DNA of 64,000 nucleotides from the NCBI RefSeq assembly GCF_019131995.1, contig NZ_JAHONA010000003.1:92180-156179 (forward strand), given 5' to 3'. Made by a program: the position numbers and the translations under genes. The notes under the pieces are model-generated. The model was not told where the DNA came from and did not search any database. It saw only the letters and a program-made list of their open reading frames with translations. Positions 1 through 8,399 of the stretch are shown here, one piece after another; positions within the stretch are counted from its first letter, which is position 1, and each line of letters opens with the position of its first letter. This DNA comes from Collinsella aerofaciens (GTDB taxonomy: Bacteria > Actinomycetota > Coriobacteriia > Coriobacteriales > Coriobacteriaceae).

Positions 1-12
1 CGCCCTTCCTAT

Positions 13-54
13 GCAAAAAGGCGTCTGCGCAACCATTGCTTGCGCAGACGCCTT
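13..54 (-). terminator. Rho-independent terminator of metY
   Basis: A perfect 15-bp stem (arms 18-32 and 40-54) with a 7-base loop is followed on the minus strand by a run of five T. It lies 60 bases past the metY stop and fits as its terminator. Confidence 0.85.
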
Positions 55-114
55 GAGCAGGCATTTTATACAGTTATACCTATCGAGTCGCAAGGGGTCC
101 TTGCACAAGTCGCC

Positions 115-1425
115 CTACTCGTCCAGTGCGGCAAAGGCCTGCTTCAGGTCCCAAATGATGTCCTCGGCGTTCTCGGTACCGATGGAAAGACGGATCGTGG
201 AGGGCGTGATGTTCTGCTCGGCGAGCTCATCTGCAGAGAGCTGGGAGTGCGTGGTGGTAGCCGGGTGCACGACGAGCGACTTGACGTCGGCCACGTTGGC
301 AAGCAGCGAGAAGACCTGCAGGTGGTCGATGAACTTCCAAGCAGCTTCCTGGCCACCCTTGATCTCGAAGGTGAAGATCGAGGCACCGCCGTTGGGGAAA
401 TACTGCTTGTAGAGCTCATGGTCGGGGTGCTCGGGCAAGCTCGGGTGGTTCACCTTGGCAACGTGGCTGTCGCCGGCAAGGAACTCAACGACCTTCTTGG
501 TGTTCTCGACATGACGGTCAACGCGCAGCGACAGAGTCTCGGTGCCCTGGAGCAGGACCCAGGCGTTGAACGGGCTGATGCAGGCGCCCTCGTCACGCAG
601 CAAGATAGCGCGGACATAGGTCGCGAAGGCGGCGGGACCGGCAGCCTCGGCAAACGAAACACCGTGGTAGGAGGGGTTGGGCTCAGCGATCTGGGCGTAC
701 TTTCCGCTCGCCTTCCAGTCAAAGTTACCGCCGTCGACGATCACACCGCCCAGCGAAGTGCCGTGACCGCCGATGAACTTGGTTGCGGAGTGGACGACGA
801 TGTTGGCACCATGCTCCAGCGGACGGAACAGATACGGGGTGCCGAAGGTGTTGTCGACGACAACCGGCAGACCGTGCTTCTTGGCGATCTCAGAGATGGC
901 GTCGATGTTGGGGATGTCGGAGTTGGGGTTGCCGAGCGTCTCGAGATAGATGACCGTGGTGTTGTCCTTGATGGCGCCCTCGACCTCGTCCAGGTTGTGG
1001 GCATCGACGAAGGTGGTCTCGACGCCAAACTGGGAGAGTGTATGCTCCAGCAAGTTGTAGGAGCCACCGTAGATGGTCTTCTGAGCCACCACGTGGTCAC
1101 CGGCCTGGGCAAGAGCCTGCAGGGTATAGGTGATGGCAGCAGCACCGGAGGCGACGGCGAGGCCAGCAACGCCACCCTCGAGTGCGGCGATACGGTCCTC
1201 GAAGACGCCCTGGGTGGAGTTGGTCAGACGGCCGTAGATGTTACCGGCGTCGGCAAGACCAAAGCGGTCGGCGGCGTGCTGGGAGTTGCGGAACACATAG
1301 CTCGTGGTCTGGTAGATAGGCACGGCACGGGAGTCGGATGCAGGATCGGCGCTCTCCTGGCCAACGTGCAACTGCAGGGTATCGAAACCAAAGGTGTGCT
1401 CGGGATTGTTGATGAACTGGCTCAT
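115..1425 (-). CDS. metY: O-acetylhomoserine sulfhydrylase (PLP enzyme)
   Basis: A 436-residue protein of the Cys/Met-metabolism PLP family. It would make homocysteine from O-acetylhomoserine and sulfide in the cytoplasm, the direct sulfhydrylation route to methionine. The PLP lysine is K216 in [12 protein letters not shown]; the N-terminal VGQ...[10 protein letters not shown] and the [10 protein letters not shown] cofactor-binding segment are intact, and the length matches MetY (about 430) rather than the shorter MetB/MetC (about 390). The start is set by AAGGAG 6 bases upstream. A LysR regulator is divergent, and a leader ORF with two cysteine codons precedes the gene. Homocysteine desulfurase-like use is possible but MetY is the best reading. 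Confidence 0.93.
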   Translation of the reverse strand: MSQFINNPEHTFGFDTLQLHVGQESADPASDSRAVPIYQTTSYVFRNSQHAADRFGLADAGNIYGRLTNSTQGVFEDRIAALEGGVAGLAVASGAAAITYTLQALAQAGDHVVAQKTIYGGSYNLLEHTLSQFGVETTFVDAHNLDEVEGAIKDNTTVIYLETLGNPNSDIPNIDAISEIAKKHGLPVVVDNTFGTPYLFRPLEHGANIVVHSATKFIGGHGTSLGGVIVDGGNFDWKASGKYAQIAEPNPSYHGVSFAEAAGPAAFATYVRAILLRDEGACISPFNAWVLLQGTETLSLRVDRHVENTKKVVEFLAGDSHVAKVNHPSLPEHPDHELYKQYFPNGGASIFTFEIKGGQEAAWKFIDHLQVFSLLANVADVKSLVVHPATTTHSQLSADELAEQNITPSTIRLSIGTENAEDIIWDLKQAFAALDE

Positions 1426-1486
1426 GATGATCTCCTTGATCGAACGAAAGTAAATAAAAAGAGAGAAGTAAGTCGCTGTCTCCTGA

Positions 1487-1540
1487 TCACGCCAACGGGC
1501 GCAAACAGGAGCCCGGCATTCGTCTTGGTAAGCAATTCAT
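1487..1540 (-). CDS. Putative 17-residue leader peptide of metY
   Basis: The ORF MNCLPRRMPGSCLRPLA begins 7 bases after a full AAAGGAGG Shine-Dalgarno and ends 61 bases before metY, inside the transcript predicted from the metY promoter. It has cysteines at positions 3 and 12. The Cys12 codon lies in the left arm (minus-strand sense) of a hairpin, outer stem 1480-1485 with 1506-1511 and inner stem 1490-1493 with 1498-1501; the ORF stop lies in the internal loop. The same CTCCT could alternatively pair with the metY ribosome-binding site. This suggests cysteine-responsive attenuation. I do not recognise the peptide from a known family. Confidence 0.5.
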   Translation of the reverse strand: MNCLPRRMPGSCLRPLA

Positions 1541-1608
1541 ATGCGGGCCTCCTTTCGCATCCCGGTTCCGTGGTTGGCTTAATTACCTACCGCCTTTGTG
1601 TGTTTTGA

Positions 1609-1637
1609 ATAGTACGAGCATTGTTCCCCTCGGTCAA
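1609..1637 (-). promoter_or_regulatory. metY promoter
   Basis: TTGACC (1632-1637 complement), a 17-base spacer and TACTAT (1609-1614 complement) form a good sigma-70-type promoter. Transcription would start near 1602, giving a leader of about 177 bases that contains the small ORF. Confidence 0.6.
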
Positions 1638-1656
1638 TCACTTAAAAGCGCTAACC

Positions 1657-1679
1657 TGTTATCTGTTATATAGATAACA
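1657..1679. promoter_or_regulatory. LysR-type operator between metY and its regulator
   Basis: A perfect inverted repeat, TGTTATCT and AGATAACA, separated by 7 bases. It is centred about 66 bases upstream of the predicted metY start, where LysR-type regulators usually place their recognition site, and 20-42 bases before the regulator's own ATG, so it could serve activation of metY and autorepression. Confidence 0.6.
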
Positions 1680-1698
1680 ATCGAAAGGACGAGCGCCG

Positions 1699-2601
1699 AT
1701 GACCCTCCAGCAGCTTCGTTTTCTGATCGCCGTGGCAGAGTCCGGCTCAATCAACGCCGCAGCTCAGCGCCTCTATACTGCTCAGTCCAACATCTCAAAC
1801 GCCGTCAAAAGCCTGGAACAGGAACTTCATATCGAAATTTTTACGCGCTCTAGCCGCGGTGTTGCACTCACCAACGACGGCACCGAGCTTTTGGGCTATG
1901 CGCGCCAGGTCGTAGAGCAGGCCGACATGCTCGAGGCACGCTACGAGGACGGCGGCACCCCGCAAGCCCGCCTCGCCATTTCCGCCCAGCACTACGCCTT
2001 TTCGGTCGAGGCCTTTGTCAACGTGGTCGAGCGCTGCCGCGACAGCAAGTTCGAGTTCATCATGCGCGAGACCACCACATCGCAGATTATCGATGACGTC
2101 CGCGCGTTTCGCAGCGATATCGGCATCCTCTATCTGGACGACTTTAACGCCCGCGTTCTGCAGAAGGCCTTCGCCGATGCCCGTGCAAGCTTCCATCCCC
2201 TATTCGACGCGACGGTCCACGTCTTCGTTAGCGAGCGCCACCCGCTCGCACGCCGCCCTCAGCTGTCCCTTGCCGACCTCACGCCCTATACGCGCTACAG
2301 CTTTGAGCAGGGAACCTCAAACTCCTTCTATTACGCCGAGGAACCTTTTAGCTATATCCCTTGCGACCGCAACATACGAATCTCGGACCGCGGAACACTT
2401 ACCAACTTACTTATCACGTCGAACGGTTACACCCTGTCGACCGGCGTCCTCTCCAATGAAATGCAATGGGGTATGGCATCGATCCCGTTAGCAGACGCCC
2501 CAACGATGCACGTAGGCTATATCATGCACGACGAGCGCAAGCCCTCTCCCCTCTTGCAGCAATACCTCGATGAGCTCAACCGCATCATCCATGCCAACTA
2601 A
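1699..2601 (+). CDS. LysR family transcriptional regulator
   Basis: A 300-residue LysR protein with the N-terminal winged helix-turn-helix (roughly residues 1-60: LRFLIAVAESGSINAAAQRL, then QSNISNAVKSLEQEL) and a C-terminal periplasmic-binding-like effector domain. The start has AAAGGA upstream. It is divergent from metY across a 270-bp region that holds a perfect LysR-type palindrome, so it probably controls metY in response to a sulfur metabolite such as O-acetylhomoserine or O-acetylserine; the ligand is inference. It resembles the CysB/CysL sulfur regulators in context but I cannot assign a subfamily from sequence alone. Confidence 0.85.
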   Translation: MTLQQLRFLIAVAESGSINAAAQRLYTAQSNISNAVKSLEQELHIEIFTRSSRGVALTNDGTELLGYARQVVEQADMLEARYEDGGTPQARLAISAQHYAFSVEAFVNVVERCRDSKFEFIMRETTTSQIIDDVRAFRSDIGILYLDDFNARVLQKAFADARASFHPLFDATVHVFVSERHPLARRPQLSLADLTPYTRYSFEQGTSNSFYYAEEPFSYIPCDRNIRISDRGTLTNLLITSNGYTLSTGVLSNEMQWGMASIPLADAPTMHVGYIMHDERKPSPLLQQYLDELNRIIHAN

Positions 2602-2700
2602 CTGTCGGAAGACGGGGTAGAAATCGCAGATTGCTAGCCCCCGGCGGGCATGGCGCTACAATGGTCACTCGCACGAAACATACCCAACGAAAGGAACCAT

Positions 2701-3186
2701 GTGAAGGTCATCATCTATACCGACGGCTCGGCCCGATCAAATCCGGGACGCGGCGGCTACGGCGCCGTGCTCAAATACACCAACCCCGCCGGCAAGACCT
2801 TCACCTCCGAGCTTTCGCGCGGCTACGCCAAGACCACCAACAACCGCATGGAGCTCATGGCGGTCATCGTAGCGCTCGAAGCGCTCAACCGCCCCTGCGA
2901 CGTCGAGGTCCATTCCGATTCGCAGTACGTCGTCAACGCCTTCAACAAGCACTGGATTGACGGATGGAAAAAACGCGGCTGGAAGACCGCCAACAAGCAG
3001 CCCGTCAAGAACCGCGACCTGTGGGAGCGCCTGCTCACCGCAAAGAGCAAGCACAAAGTGGAGTTCATCTGGGTTAAGGGCCACGCCGGCCATGAGCTCA
3101 ACGAGCGCTGCGACGAGCTCGCCACCACGGCGGCCGACGGCAGCAACCTCGATATCGACACCGGCTTTAACGAGAGCGACCTGTAA
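2701..3186 (+). CDS. rnhA: Ribonuclease HI
   Basis: A 161-residue RNase HI that cuts the RNA strand of RNA-DNA hybrids. The four carboxylates are D8 (YTDGS), E51 (NNRMELMA), D73 (HSDSQ) and D138 (ERCDELA), with the helper histidine H128 in KGHAGH. I chose the GTG at 2701, preceded by AAAGGA, because the protein then begins [10 protein letters not shown] as in the family; the frame is open further upstream but without homology. The handle segment ([16 protein letters not shown]) is present, as in the E. coli enzyme. Confidence 0.95.
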   Translation: MKVIIYTDGSARSNPGRGGYGAVLKYTNPAGKTFTSELSRGYAKTTNNRMELMAVIVALEALNRPCDVEVHSDSQYVVNAFNKHWIDGWKKRGWKTANKQPVKNRDLWERLLTAKSKHKVEFIWVKGHAGHELNERCDELATTAADGSNLDIDTGFNESDL

Positions 3187-3261
3187 CGGCGTTTTCGCAC
3201 GCTATTTCCTGCCCCCTCGCGCTACACTCATCCTGTAAACCGAACGGCACGAGGGGGATAC

Positions 3262-4368
3262 ATGCTGCGTATAGCGACCATCGGCACATCCATGATTACC
3301 GACGACTTTATCCAGGTCGTCAACGCCAACGACCAAGCCGCGTTCGTGGGCACGCTCTCGCGCGATGCAGATCGCGGCGCCGCCTTCACCGCTAAGCACG
3401 GCGGCAAGCGTAACTTCACCGCACTTGACGAGCTTGCGTCCGCTGCCGACGTCGACGCCGTCTACATCGGCAGCCCCAATGCGCTCCACTACGAGCAGGC
3501 GCTCGCCTGTATCACCGGCGGCAAGCACGTTATCGTCGAAAAGCCTTTTTGTGCCACCGAGGCACAGGCGTTCGAGGTCTTTCGCGCAGCCGAGGCGGCG
3601 GGCGTCGTAGCCCTCGAGGCCATGCGCCCCCTCCACGATCCCGCCTTCCACGCCATCGAGGACGCCCTGGGCGAGATCGCCCCCATCCGCCGCGCCTCAT
3701 TGCGCTTTGGCAAGTATTCCTCGCGCTACAACGAGATTCTCGCGGGACGCGCCACCAATATCTTCGACTGCAATATGGCATCGGGTTCCCTCATGGACAT
3801 TGGCGTCTACGCCGTCGAGCCCATGGTCGAGATTTTCGGCATGCCCTCCGGCCTTACGAGCATGACTACTCTGCTCGACCCCACCACGCGACAGCTCACG
3901 CACGGCCCCATCGACGGCTGCGGTTCCATACTCGCCAGCTATGGCGGAGGCCGCATCTCCGTCGAGCTCGCGCACTCCAAAATTACGAATGACCTGCTGC
4001 CCTCGCAGATCGAAGGCGAGCGTGGCACTATCCAGATCGACCATCTGTCCACGCCCCGCAACGTCCGCATCGACTATCGCGGCGATGTCGTACGCGGCTC
4101 GGCGACCGAGGCGCCGCGCGAACAGAGCGACAACGGCCGCATGCTCGACCTGCCCAAATCGAGCAACACCATGGAATACGAACTCGCAGACTTTATCACC
4201 GCCATCGGCGGCATCGATAACGTCAAGGAAGAGATTTGGGAGACCCCGGCGGGACGTCACGAGCTTGGCCACTACCGCGATGTCACGCTCGTCTCACTGC
4301 GCATCATGGATGCCGTGCGCCAGCAGGCCGGCATAACCTTCCCGGCCGACGCAGGCAAGCAGGCATAG
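3262..4368 (+). CDS. Gfo/Idh/MocA family oxidoreductase
   Basis: A 368-residue NAD(P)-dependent oxidoreductase of the Gfo/Idh/MocA family: N-terminal Rossmann fold, the family EKPF motif (about residue 94, VIVEKPFC) with the catalytic lysine, and a C-terminal alpha/beta domain. The dinucleotide loop reads TIGTSMIT instead of the usual GxGxxG, a departure that leaves cofactor preference open. SD GAGGGGGA lies before the ATG. The stop is 2 bases before the acylphosphatase ATG, so the two are cotranscribed. Substrates in this family are sugars, inositols or biliverdin; the actual one cannot be told. Confidence 0.8.
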   Translation: MLRIATIGTSMITDDFIQVVNANDQAAFVGTLSRDADRGAAFTAKHGGKRNFTALDELASAADVDAVYIGSPNALHYEQALACITGGKHVIVEKPFCATEAQAFEVFRAAEAAGVVALEAMRPLHDPAFHAIEDALGEIAPIRRASLRFGKYSSRYNEILAGRATNIFDCNMASGSLMDIGVYAVEPMVEIFGMPSGLTSMTTLLDPTTRQLTHGPIDGCGSILASYGGGRISVELAHSKITNDLLPSQIEGERGTIQIDHLSTPRNVRIDYRGDVVRGSATEAPREQSDNGRMLDLPKSSNTMEYELADFITAIGGIDNVKEEIWETPAGRHELGHYRDVTLVSLRIMDAVRQQAGITFPADAGKQA

Positions 4369-4370
4369 CG

Positions 4371-4781
4371 ATGGGCTTCTTCGATACGTTCTTCTCCAGC
4401 GTCGCCGGCGGCGGCCGCGAACCCCAAAAGCCTTCTGGCGTCGAGCTCGAGCTGCGCCGTAGGCTCACCGTGCTCGCAAGTGACGAGGCCACTCAAGACG
4501 CCCCGCAGCGCTATTTCCTGCGGTGGGAGGGGCAGGTCCAGGGCGTCGGTTTCCGCTTTACCAACACCAACCTCGCGCAGGCACGCGCGCTCACCGGCTG
4601 GGTGCGTAACATGGAAGACGGCTCAGTCGAGATGGAGATACAGGGAGCTCCGGCAAATATCCTATCTCATCTCGAGGCGCTTCATACCTCCTACGAGCGC
4701 ATGGGGACGCGTTTTCGCCTCGTAGACGCCCAGACCCGAGCCCTACTTGTCAATGAGCACGGTTTCAGTCCTCGTTATTAG
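4371..4781 (+). CDS. acyP: Acylphosphatase with N-terminal extension
   Basis: A 136-residue protein whose C-terminal 90 residues form an acylphosphatase, which hydrolyses carboxyl-phosphate bonds such as acetyl phosphate. The phosphate-binding loop GQVQGVGFR carries the catalytic R62 and GWVRNMEDGSVE carries the catalytic N80. Residues 1-45 are an extra segment, unusual for a family that is normally about 90 residues; no clear membrane segment is visible. The ATG at 4371 follows the upstream stop by 2 bases. The frame extends upstream over the preceding gene, but that part has no homology. Confidence 0.9.
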   Translation: MGFFDTFFSSVAGGGREPQKPSGVELELRRRLTVLASDEATQDAPQRYFLRWEGQVQGVGFRFTNTNLAQARALTGWVRNMEDGSVEMEIQGAPANILSHLEALHTSYERMGTRFRLVDAQTRALLVNEHGFSPRY

Positions 4782-4842
4782 TATTGTGTGCTAAATACGG
4801 TATCATTTACCTACGACCGTTGATAGAAAAGAGGCGAGGCGC

Positions 4843-5277
4843 ATGGCGGTGCAAAGAAGGAATACCAGGCAGCGAAAGCTGGTTCTTGACGCTGTGCGCC
4901 AAAGCTATAACCATCCCACCGCCGACGAAATCTACAACGCCGTGCGCGCGCAGGATGACAAAATCAGCCGCGGTACGGTCTACCGCAATCTCAATCTCTT
5001 GGCCGACGCCGGCGAGATTCTCTCCATCAAGACACCGGGCGGCAGTCGCTTCGATCGCACCATCGAGCCGCACGCGCATATTATCTGCACCTCGTGCAGC
5101 CGCGTCATCGACGTACCGCTCCCCTTCGATGCCCAGCTCGACGCCAAGGCGTCCGAGCAAATCGGCTGGCACGTCACGTCGCACTACACCATCTTCGAGG
5201 GTCTCTGCCCCGACTGCCGGCAGATGTTTGGGGCATGCCTTAAAATCCACCTTTCCGCACTCTGCAGCAAAAAGTAG
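4843..5277 (+). CDS. perR: PerR-type Fur family peroxide sensor
   Basis: A 144-residue Fur-family repressor. Aligning by motif to Bacillus PerR, the regulatory-metal ligands are all present at a constant offset: H24, D71, H77, H79 and D90; the last is Asp as in PerR, where Fur has Glu. The structural zinc cysteines are C82/C85 and C122/C125. The DNA-binding helix is ISRGTVYRNLNLL. It would repress peroxide-defence genes until Fe-catalysed histidine oxidation. No clear PerR box was found upstream. It stands alone and converges on the HAD gene 23 bases away. Confidence 0.85.
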   Translation: MAVQRRNTRQRKLVLDAVRQSYNHPTADEIYNAVRAQDDKISRGTVYRNLNLLADAGEILSIKTPGGSRFDRTIEPHAHIICTSCSRVIDVPLPFDAQLDAKASEQIGWHVTSHYTIFEGLCPDCRQMFGACLKIHLSALCSKK

Positions 5278-5300
5278 ATTTCTAGACATGTCCCAAATGT

Positions 5301-6098
5301 CTACTCAGCAAGTAGACGACGCAGCTCTTCTTCGACCGTGCGCACGTAGCGGACGCGGTCGTTGATGCCACGCATAGAGGGATTGCAGCTCTCCATCAGA
5401 TAGGGATGGCCCACGACGTTAAGCATGTCGCGATCGTTCTCATTGTCGCCAAACGCCATCATCTCATCGGGCGAAATACCCAGGGCACGACCGTAATCGG
5501 CAAGCGCGGAGCCCTTGCCCGAACCGAAACCGATAAAGTCCGTCCATTCGGTTCCCGACGTCATCACGTCGACACGGTCGCTGAAGAGGCGCTCAAAATG
5601 CTCCAGCGCCGCCGGCTGATCAACCTCGGGCGTCTGGAAGGCAATCTTAATGACGTCCTCGTCGATGTCCTCGGGACGGTCGACCACCGCCACATCGCAG
5701 TGGACCTCATAGCGCAAATGGTCGACGAACGCATCATTGCCGCTCATGGTGTAGAGGTGCCCCTCGCACGAAAGGGTCACGTCGGCATGGGGATACGCAA
5801 CCACGGCATTCGCGATATCCATAGCAAGGCTGCGCTCCATGGAACGCTTGACAACGGCACGTCCCTCGCTCATCACCAGGGCTCCGTTTTCGCATACATA
5901 TGCGAGCTCATCGGCCACCGGGGCAAACAGGTGGCGCAAGCTCGCATATTGACGGCCGCTCGCCGGCATAAACACGATACCGCGACGATGCAGCTCATCG
6001 ATAAGCTCAAAGGCCTCGGAACGCGGCTCGCGCTCCCCCGGATGCAGCAACGTGCCGTCCAAATCGCATGCAATCAGCTTGATTCCCTCAAGACCCAT
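5301..6098 (-). CDS. Cof-type HAD-IIB phosphatase
   Basis: A 265-residue haloacid dehalogenase phosphatase of the Cof subfamily, acting on small phosphorylated metabolites. Motif I is ACDLDGTLL near the N-terminus (the first Asp is the nucleophile) and motif IV is MAFGDNENDRDML. The large C2B cap lies between. I chose the ATG at 6098, which places motif I ten residues from the start as in relatives and has GGGGGA upstream; two upstream ATGs in frame are possible but extend into sequence with no homology. Substrate unknown. Confidence 0.87.
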   Translation of the reverse strand: MGLEGIKLIACDLDGTLLHPGEREPRSEAFELIDELHRRGIVFMPASGRQYASLRHLFAPVADELAYVCENGALVMSEGRAVVKRSMERSLAMDIANAVVAYPHADVTLSCEGHLYTMSGNDAFVDHLRYEVHCDVAVVDRPEDIDEDVIKIAFQTPEVDQPAALEHFERLFSDRVDVMTSGTEWTDFIGFGSGKGSALADYGRALGISPDEMMAFGDNENDRDMLNVVGHPYLMESCNPSMRGINDRVRYVRTVEEELRRLLAE

Positions 6099-6127
6099 AT
6101 GCTTTCCCCCAAAGCACCTCATCAACA

Positions 6128-6170
6128 GCAAGACGGACTTTGATTGGTCGCCCCTCAAAGCCCGTCTTGC
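6128..6170 (-). other. Stem-loop after the UreE-like gene
   Basis: Two 15-base arms (6128-6142 and 6156-6170) pair with a single G.U-type mismatch. It follows the UreE-like gene and precedes the HAD gene. There is no T-run, so it is more likely an mRNA 3'-end or processing structure than a classical terminator. Confidence 0.5.
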
Positions 6171-6182
6171 GCATACGTGCGC

Positions 6183-6761
6183 TTAGCCGCGCGTCTTTTT
6201 TACGATGGTAAAGTCGGGAGCCATGCTCACGACGACCTCCGCCGCACTCGACGCAAAGCGTCGGCTGGCATCGAGCTCGCGCGTGACCACCGAGAGCCGA
6301 ACACCCTCGACACCCCGGAGCATGCGGCCCAAAACAGGCTGCACCGGCGTATACATGCGCACGGTATGCTCGTCCGAGTCGCCCCGGAAGAGCGGCGCAT
6401 GCATGTTGCCGATCTCCCAGCACGCATGCGCGAGTGCAATCGGATCCATGCGGTCGACTTCGACCAAATAAACCTCGGCGCTGCGCAGGCGCACAATAAC
6501 CGCCACAGGCACCACGCCCGAACGGTCAATGGCGAGCACGTCGCCATCGGCAAGACGACCGCCGTCGGCAGTATCCAGCCGAACATCGATCGTGCGCCCC
6601 AGCTCCGTCACGCCAACAAACGCGCATACATCAGCCTGGTCCCAATCGAGCAGTAGCTCGTCAACTTCAAAGACACCGCCCAGCTCCCGGCGAAGCAGGA
6701 GTTCATAGGACGGGTCGTTGAGATTTCCCAAGCATGTCGTCGAAACCAAGCGTTCAGGCAT
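6183..6761 (-). CDS. UreE-like nickel metallochaperone homologue
   Basis: A 192-residue protein that I recognise as UreE-like from two segments: GDVLAIDRSGVVPVAVI (compare the UreE N-terminal domain GDVL...) and ALAHACWEIGNMHAPL, the counterpart of the UreE C-terminal LAKACYHLGNRHVPL. H121 matches the interface nickel histidine of UreE; the other Klebsiella ligand positions are not histidine, and there is no His-rich tail. The start overlaps the SD of its own gene with the slyD stop (3-base gap), so the two are translationally coupled. No urease genes occur in the window. Function beyond metal delivery is unknown. Confidence 0.7.
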   Translation of the reverse strand: MPERLVSTTCLGNLNDPSYELLLRRELGGVFEVDELLLDWDQADVCAFVGVTELGRTIDVRLDTADGGRLADGDVLAIDRSGVVPVAVIVRLRSAEVYLVEVDRMDPIALAHACWEIGNMHAPLFRGDSDEHTVRMYTPVQPVLGRMLRGVEGVRLSVVTRELDASRRFASSAAEVVVSMAPDFTIVKKTRG

Positions 6762-6764
6762 ACT

Positions 6765-7193
6765 CTAACCCTCGACCTCGACGAGCTCGATATCAAAGTT
6801 GAGGTCCTTGCCGGCAAGCTCGTGGTTGGCATCGAGCGTCACGGCCTCGGGCGTCACGTCGATGACCACGGCGGGGACGGGCATGCCGCTGGGCGTGGAC
6901 AGGAAGAGCTTCATGCCCTTCTCGATCTGCTCGATGTTGGGAACCTGCTCGGCCGGGAAGGTAATAACCATCTCGGGATTGTGCTCGCCGTAGGCATCGG
7001 CAGCAGGAATGTGCACGGTCTTCTTCTCGCCCACCTGCATGTCGACAACAGCGGCGTCGAAGCCCTTGATCATCTGGCCGGCGCCGCAGGTGAACTCCAG
7101 CGGCTCGCCGCGATCGTAGGAGCTATCGAACTGCGTGCCGTCGTCGAGCGTGCCGCGATAATGAGTCTTGACCTTCTTGCCCTGGTTGGACAT
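6765..7193 (-). CDS. slyD: SlyD-like FKBP peptidyl-prolyl isomerase
   Basis: A 142-residue FKBP-type prolyl isomerase with the insert-in-flap chaperone domain characteristic of SlyD. The FKBP core shows THYRGTLDDGTQFDSSYDR near the N-terminus and PLEFTCGAGQMIKGFDAAVV; residues about 65-120 (ADAYGEHNPEMVITFPAEQVPN) are the chaperone insert. The His/Cys-rich metal tail of E. coli SlyD is missing; the protein ends at ELVEVEG. The ATG at 7193 has GGAGG upstream; an in-frame upstream ATG is less likely. SlyD helps nickel delivery to hydrogenase in E. coli, which fits its coupling to a UreE-like gene. Confidence 0.92.
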   Translation of the reverse strand: MSNQGKKVKTHYRGTLDDGTQFDSSYDRGEPLEFTCGAGQMIKGFDAAVVDMQVGEKKTVHIPAADAYGEHNPEMVITFPAEQVPNIEQIEKGMKLFLSTPSGMPVPAVVIDVTPEAVTLDANHELAGKDLNFDIELVEVEG

Positions 7194-7313
7194 GGTAACC
7201 TCCGTGATAAGGGCGGCGCACAACGCGGGCCGCCGTGAACATATGGCGCTAACTATACCCTAGTCATACAATTCAAAGACAGTTTGCAAAGAAACGCTGC
7301 AACCGGAGGATCC

Positions 7314-8327
7314 ATGGCATATCCCGTATTTGACTTACACTGCGACACCGCCGACCGCATCGGCTGGGCCACGCTCGATCTCGACCTGCGCTTTACCGCC
7401 GGCACCGACGGTTATTTCCCCGGCGACGAAACGCATCCGCAAGATTTCGACCTCATCGAGGGCAACGCCTGCGCCATCTCGCTCGCAAAGATCGGCAACA
7501 CGCCGTGGGCACAGTGCTTCGCCACGTTTGTCCCCGACGAGATTCCCACCGCCCACGCCGCGCGCTTCCAGGCGCAAATCATGGCGCATATGAGCGGCCA
7601 GGCAATGCTCAACCACGACCGCATGGTCAACGTACGCAGCGCCGCAGACATTCGCCCTGCGCTCAAAGACGGCAAGGTCGCTTGCATCCACACCATCGAA
7701 AACGCCACGTTCTTTGCCGAGGACCCCGCGCTGATCGAGGTGCTCAAGAGCCTGGGCGTGCTTATGTCGTCACTCAGCTGGAACGCGCAGGGACCGCTCG
7801 CGAGCGGCCACGACACCCACGCCGGCCTCACCGCCGCCGGTATCGAGGCGCTTACGCAGATGGAGCACGCCGGCATGGTGCTCGACGTTTCCCACCTCAA
7901 CGATGAGTGCTTTGACGAGGTTGTCGCCCACGCCACGCGCCCCTTCGTTGCCAGCCACTCCAACTCCCGCGCGGTTTGCGGCATCAAACGCAACCTTACC
8001 GACGACCAGTTCCGCACCATTCGCGACATGGGCGGTATCGTCGGCCTCAACTACTGCAGCGAGTTCCTTTCCAACGACGCAACCGACAAGACCGCCGCAG
8101 ACGTCACCTTCGACCAGCTAGCGGCACATATCGAGCACTGGCTCGACCTGGGCGGCGAGGATGTCATCGCGCTCGGCGGCGACTGGGACGGTGCCACGGT
8201 GCCCGCCTTCCTCTCCGATGCCAGCAAGATGCCCGAGTTCCAGAACATGCTCTCCAAGCACTTTGGCAAGACCGTGATGCAGAAGCTCTGCAGCGATAAT
8301 GCCCTTGCCTTCTTCGAGCGTTATTAA
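7314..8327 (+). CDS. Membrane dipeptidase family (peptidase M19)
   Basis: A 337-residue zinc dipeptidase of the renal dipeptidase type, hydrolysing dipeptides, possibly including D-residue ones. The binuclear zinc site is visible: HCD in FDLHCDTADR near the N-terminus, the bridging Glu in HTIENA, the histidines in DVSHLND and ASHSNSRAV, and the late ALGGDWDG motif. No signal peptide, so it acts in the cytoplasm despite the family name. The ATG at 7314 follows GGAGGATCC. It is divergent from slyD with 120 bp between. Confidence 0.92.
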   Translation: MAYPVFDLHCDTADRIGWATLDLDLRFTAGTDGYFPGDETHPQDFDLIEGNACAISLAKIGNTPWAQCFATFVPDEIPTAHAARFQAQIMAHMSGQAMLNHDRMVNVRSAADIRPALKDGKVACIHTIENATFFAEDPALIEVLKSLGVLMSSLSWNAQGPLASGHDTHAGLTAAGIEALTQMEHAGMVLDVSHLNDECFDEVVAHATRPFVASHSNSRAVCGIKRNLTDDQFRTIRDMGGIVGLNYCSEFLSNDATDKTAADVTFDQLAAHIEHWLDLGGEDVIALGGDWDGATVPAFLSDASKMPEFQNMLSKHFGKTVMQKLCSDNALAFFERY

Positions 8328-8344
8328 TTTCACATCCCCTGAGC

Positions 8345-8376
8345 GGGCCGCATGCCGAACGGTCGACATGCGGCCC
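8345..8376 (+). other. Stem-loop between dipeptidase and metallopeptidase genes
   Basis: GGGCCGCATG (8345-8354) pairs perfectly with CATGCGGCCC (8367-8376). There is no T-run. It contains the ATG at 8352 that otherwise could start the next gene, which supports the TTG start downstream. Confidence 0.6.
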
Positions 8377-8399
8377 GTCCCCAATCTGAAGGACCGCTT

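Noticed and set aside
40..1608. A 522-codon plus-strand frame opposite metY
   Set aside because: Antisense shadow of metY; no homology and no ribosome-binding site.
3212..3257. CCCCCTCG/CGAGGGGG pairing over the ribosome-binding site of the Gfo/Idh/MocA gene
   Set aside because: A plausible -10 (TACACT) lies between the arms, so the left arm is probably not in the transcript.
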